A stretch of DNA of 64,000 nt from Verrucomicrobiota bacterium (lineage in GTDB: Bacteria; Verrucomicrobiota; Verrucomicrobiia; Verrucomicrobiales; DEV007), in NCBI GenBank assembly GCA_020630975.1, contig JAHDID010000023.1, forward strand, positions 28,184 to 92,183. The letters run 5' to 3'. A program made the position numbers and the translations under genes. Positions within the stretch are counted from its first letter, which is position 1; each line of letters begins with the position of its first letter. Positions 61,778 through 64,000 of the stretch are shown here, one piece after another. Below the pieces are notes generated by a model. The model was not told the origin of the DNA, did no database searches, and worked only from the letters and a program-made list of their open reading frames with translations.

Positions 61778-62431
61778 ATGCGCATCTTGCTCATAGAAGA
61801 TCACCCCAAGCTGCAGTCGAGCATCTCACGGGCTCTGCGCCGTGAGCAGTTCGCCGTAGATGTGGCAGGCGATGGGCGCGAAGGCTTGGAGAAAGCTGAG
61901 GACTATGAATACGACGCCATCATCCTAGATGTGATGCTGCCTGTCATGGATGGCTGGGCAGTGCTGGAAAAACTACGGCGCACCAAAGACACCCCAGTGA
62001 TCATGCTCACCGCACTGGAGGATCTCGATGACCGGGTAAAAGGTTTGGATCTAGGCGCGGACGACTACATCTCAAAGCCATTTCAGATACCCGAGCTACT
62101 CGCCCGTTTGAGGGCTCTCATCCGGCGTGCAGCGGGCAAATCCACCGGCAAAATCGAGCTGGATGGTGGCTATCTCGTCGACCTCAAAGCAAAACAACTC
62201 ACCCACAGTGGAACCCCTATAGAACTGACCGCCCGCGAGTACATGATGATCGAGTACCTCGCTCTGCACCGCACCCAGGTCATCTCTCGCACCGAGCTCT
62301 ACGATCACCTTTTCGACGAGACCGAGTCGACCCTATCCAATGTGCTAGACGTGAATGTCTCGCGCGTCAGGCGCAAGCTGGGCAAAGACTTCATCATCAC
62401 CCACCGGGGGCTGGGCTACTCACTCCGCTGA
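61778..62431 (+). CDS. OmpR-family response regulator
   Basis: 217 residues. The receiver domain has the acidic pair in RILLIEDHPKL, the phospho-acceptor D51 in AIILDVMLPVMDGW, the switch T in VIMLTALEDLDD and K100 in DDYISKPF. The C-terminal winged helix shows the OmpR pattern (IELTAREYMMIEYLALHRTQVISRTELYDH in pieces, then VNVSRVRRKLG and the wing THRGLGYSLR). The kinase gene begins 19 bases on. Its targets are not visible; CusR/CopR-like metal sensors are of this type, but that is only a family guess. Confidence 0.93.
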   Translation: MRILLIEDHPKLQSSISRALRREQFAVDVAGDGREGLEKAEDYEYDAIILDVMLPVMDGWAVLEKLRRTKDTPVIMLTALEDLDDRVKGLDLGADDYISKPFQIPELLARLRALIRRAAGKSTGKIELDGGYLVDLKAKQLTHSGTPIELTAREYMMIEYLALHRTQVISRTELYDHLFDETESTLSNVLDVNVSRVRRKLGKDFIITHRGLGYSLR

Positions 62432-62450
62432 GGCTGATACTTTCTGCGCT

Positions 62451-63878
62451 ATGATATTCTACACCCGCTCACTGCGATTTCAGATCTTCTATGGCGCGCT
62501 ACTGCTCGCTGCCGTCATCGCACTCAGCTTCGTGCTCGCCTGGCGAGCCGAGCGAGACCGGCAGTTCGACACCGTCGATGCGGGTCTACAGGCACGAGCC
62601 ACACAGATCACAGGTAGCCTATTTCGCAGCGATCCACCTCTAGAGGCCAGCGAGCCCGCAGCTGCACTTGCTTTACCACGCCACGAGATCCGCTTTGGCA
62701 GCGGCGAGGATGGTGCCACACCCTACTACTACATCATCTGGGGGCATCAGACCGTGCGCTACCGCTCCGAGTCGGCCCCTAGTACCATCGCCATCCCCAC
62801 ACTACCTAGACCGCCCAGTGAGGATGGCAGCTTTCGCGTACTCGACGGCAGGCGGGAGCGGCTACACCAGACACGGAAAGGCTTTCTCGTGCTCGTCGGC
62901 CGCGACATCACTACCGAGCTATCGGCCATCCGGCGCTATGCCATACAGCTAGCGATACTCTCCGGCGCGATCCTCGGAGCAGGACTGCTATACGCCTACT
63001 GGGTCTCGCGTCAGGCCATGCGCCCCATAGCCGAGATCAATCAAGCTGCCAAACGCATCGCAGATGGCGCTCTCTCCGAGCGGATCGCCACGCAAGACAA
63101 CCGCTCCGAGCTGGGCCAGCTCTGCCAAGTGCTCAACCACACCTTTGATAAACTCGAGCACGCCTACCAACGCCAGACCCGATTCGCCGCCGATGCTTCT
63201 CACGAGCTACGCACCCCAGTGGCAGTAATTCTAGCCGAGATCCAGTCCGCCCCGAAGCAATCCCGCAGCCAAGCCGAATACGAGGAGTGCCTAGCCATCT
63301 GCGAGGAGTCCGCCACCGGCATGCAAAGTCTGCTCCAACGACTCATGTTATTGGCCAAATACGACTCAGCGCAGGTCGATCTGCAGATCGAGAGCGTCGA
63401 TCTAGAGGCGCTACTACTGAGTCTACTGCCCGGCTTCGACGCCGCAGCCGAGGCGAAGAGTATCGACATACAGATCGAGCTACAGTGCACCAAAGTCCCC
63501 GCCGATCGAGCCCAGCTCTCTCAAGTAGTCAGCAATCTGATCAGCAATGCGATCGCCTACCATCACGATACCGGCGGCCAAGTGTGGATACGCTCTGTCG
63601 AGAAAGCAGGAGACCAGGTAGAAATCAGCATCACTGACGATGGCCCCGGAATCGCTGCCCAACACCTCCCCCATCTATTCGATCGCTTCTACCGCTGCGA
63701 CGTAGCTCGCCAAGGTGAAGGCGAACACAGCGGACTGGGGCTAGCCATCTGCCACGAGATCATCGAAAGGCACGGCGGGGTGATAGAGGTCGATAGTGAA
63801 ATGGAGAAAGGCACAACTTTTCGAGTGTTGCTGCCTAAAGTCCCAGAAATTGCCCAAACTCTCTGCAGCTCAGCCTGA
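62451..63878 (+). CDS. Sensor histidine kinase
   Basis: 475 residues from the ATG at 62451; the longer frame overlaps the regulator and lacks sense. Two membrane segments (residues 10-31 and about 163-184) flank a 130-residue periplasmic sensor with no known motif. A HAMP linker follows (RQAMRPIAEINQAAKRIADGALSERI), then the phospho-histidine H251 in FAADASHELRTPVAVI and the ATPase with LSQVVSNLISNAIAYHH, ITDDGPGIAAQHLPHLFDRFYR and GLGLAICHEIIERHGG. All catalytic blocks are complete. Confidence 0.93.
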   Translation: MIFYTRSLRFQIFYGALLLAAVIALSFVLAWRAERDRQFDTVDAGLQARATQITGSLFRSDPPLEASEPAAALALPRHEIRFGSGEDGATPYYYIIWGHQTVRYRSESAPSTIAIPTLPRPPSEDGSFRVLDGRRERLHQTRKGFLVLVGRDITTELSAIRRYAIQLAILSGAILGAGLLYAYWVSRQAMRPIAEINQAAKRIADGALSERIATQDNRSELGQLCQVLNHTFDKLEHAYQRQTRFAADASHELRTPVAVILAEIQSAPKQSRSQAEYEECLAICEESATGMQSLLQRLMLLAKYDSAQVDLQIESVDLEALLLSLLPGFDAAAEAKSIDIQIELQCTKVPADRAQLSQVVSNLISNAIAYHHDTGGQVWIRSVEKAGDQVEISITDDGPGIAAQHLPHLFDRFYRCDVARQGEGEHSGLGLAICHEIIERHGGVIEVDSEMEKGTTFRVLLPKVPEIAQTLCSSA

Positions 63879-63892
63879 TGGCTCAGATTGCC

Positions 63893-63911
63893 CGGCGGTT
63901 ACAAACCGCCG
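63893..63911. repeat. Perfect GC-rich hairpin, REP-like
   Basis: CGGCGGTT pairs with AACCGCCG around ACA (eight pairs). It lies 15 bases after the kinase stop. There is no T-run, so it is not a standard terminator; the sequence is of the short palindromic, dispersed kind, but only one copy is in the window. Confidence 0.5.
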
Positions 63912-64000
63912 CTCCCAGTCTGGCAGCCCGCATTTCTCATACAAAGCAGGCACTTGAGCATGTCTCGATGCTCGAGCACTTGATCGGCGATCAGGCGGTA
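63899..64000 (-). CDS. Possible gene fragment at the right edge
   Basis: A minus-strand frame enters from the right edge and ends at a TAA at 63899-63901, giving 33 residues (YRLIADQVLEHRDMLKCLLC, then MRNAGCQTGSGGL). The end is read out of the hairpin. I do not recognise it. The other minus frame is also open here, so the coding status is uncertain. Confidence 0.2.
   Translation of the reverse strand, partial: YRLIADQVLEHRDMLKCLLCMRNAGCQTGSGGL

Noticed and set aside
62355..62450. Upstream extension of the histidine kinase
   Set aside because: It overlaps the response regulator out of frame and lacks a membrane-protein start; the ATG at 62451 gives the normal form.

Overview
The window looks like a chromosome segment of a Gram-negative bacterium of the phylum Verrucomicrobiota, probably a marine Verrucomicrobiales. 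This rests on family content, not on a marker-gene tree: a giant surface protein with an N-terminal LEPR-type motif, SHD1 domains on secreted proteins, several secreted PQQ-type propellers, YHYH and MRJP proteins, together with LPS genes (hldA, an MsbA-like exporter), murA, an outer-membrane barrel and an AsmA/YdbH-like protein. No rRNA, CRISPR array or complete insertion sequence is visible.

Layout. 1-6 kb (minus strand): an edge fragment, a DOMON-like/SHD1 secreted protein, a selenocysteine tRNA, and a YdbH-like AsmA protein coupled to a lipoprotein that appears to fuse YnbE-like and YdbL-like parts. 6-12.4 kb (plus): ptsI, an MRJP-family protein, prmC, a divergent murA and a HisN-type phosphatase. 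12.4-17 kb (minus): a YdjM-like membrane hydrolase, a large FN3/ASH membrane protein, cinA and rsfS. 17-18.9 kb: a degraded patch with a DUF4112 gene, an SHD1 pseudogene, a low-GC orphan ORF, and a thioredoxin-like gene with an in-frame TGA that reads as a selenoprotein (U-x-x-C) with a SECIS-like hairpin. 18.9-25.9 kb (minus): an overlapping operon RDD, SpoIIM, DUF4129, DUF4350, MoxR, DUF58. 26-30 kb: a C39-like peptidase, YHYH protein, amine oxidase and DUF1232 protein. 30.4-37 kb (plus): PQQ propeller, membrane protein, ABC ATPase, ABC-2 permease and a second DUF58 gene. 37-47.5 kb: one 3492-residue adhesin/protease-like protein. 47.5-64 kb: trkA, trmL, tandem AP2-domain protein, purEK, outer-membrane barrel, MsbA-like ABC exporter, Rpn-type nuclease, NusG/RfaH-like factor with hldA, PQQ propeller, prs, rplY and a two-component system.

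The most notable points are (a) the selenoprotein candidate with SECIS-like hairpin plus a tRNA-Sec in the same 64 kb, both with oddities that could mean the Sec trait is being lost, and (b) a dispersed intergenic element, four copies here, each made of two 16-bp units (ATTGTACCCTATTGAA type) exactly 21 bp apart, which I cannot assign to a known family. All coordinates were read by eye; no searches or folding programs were run.
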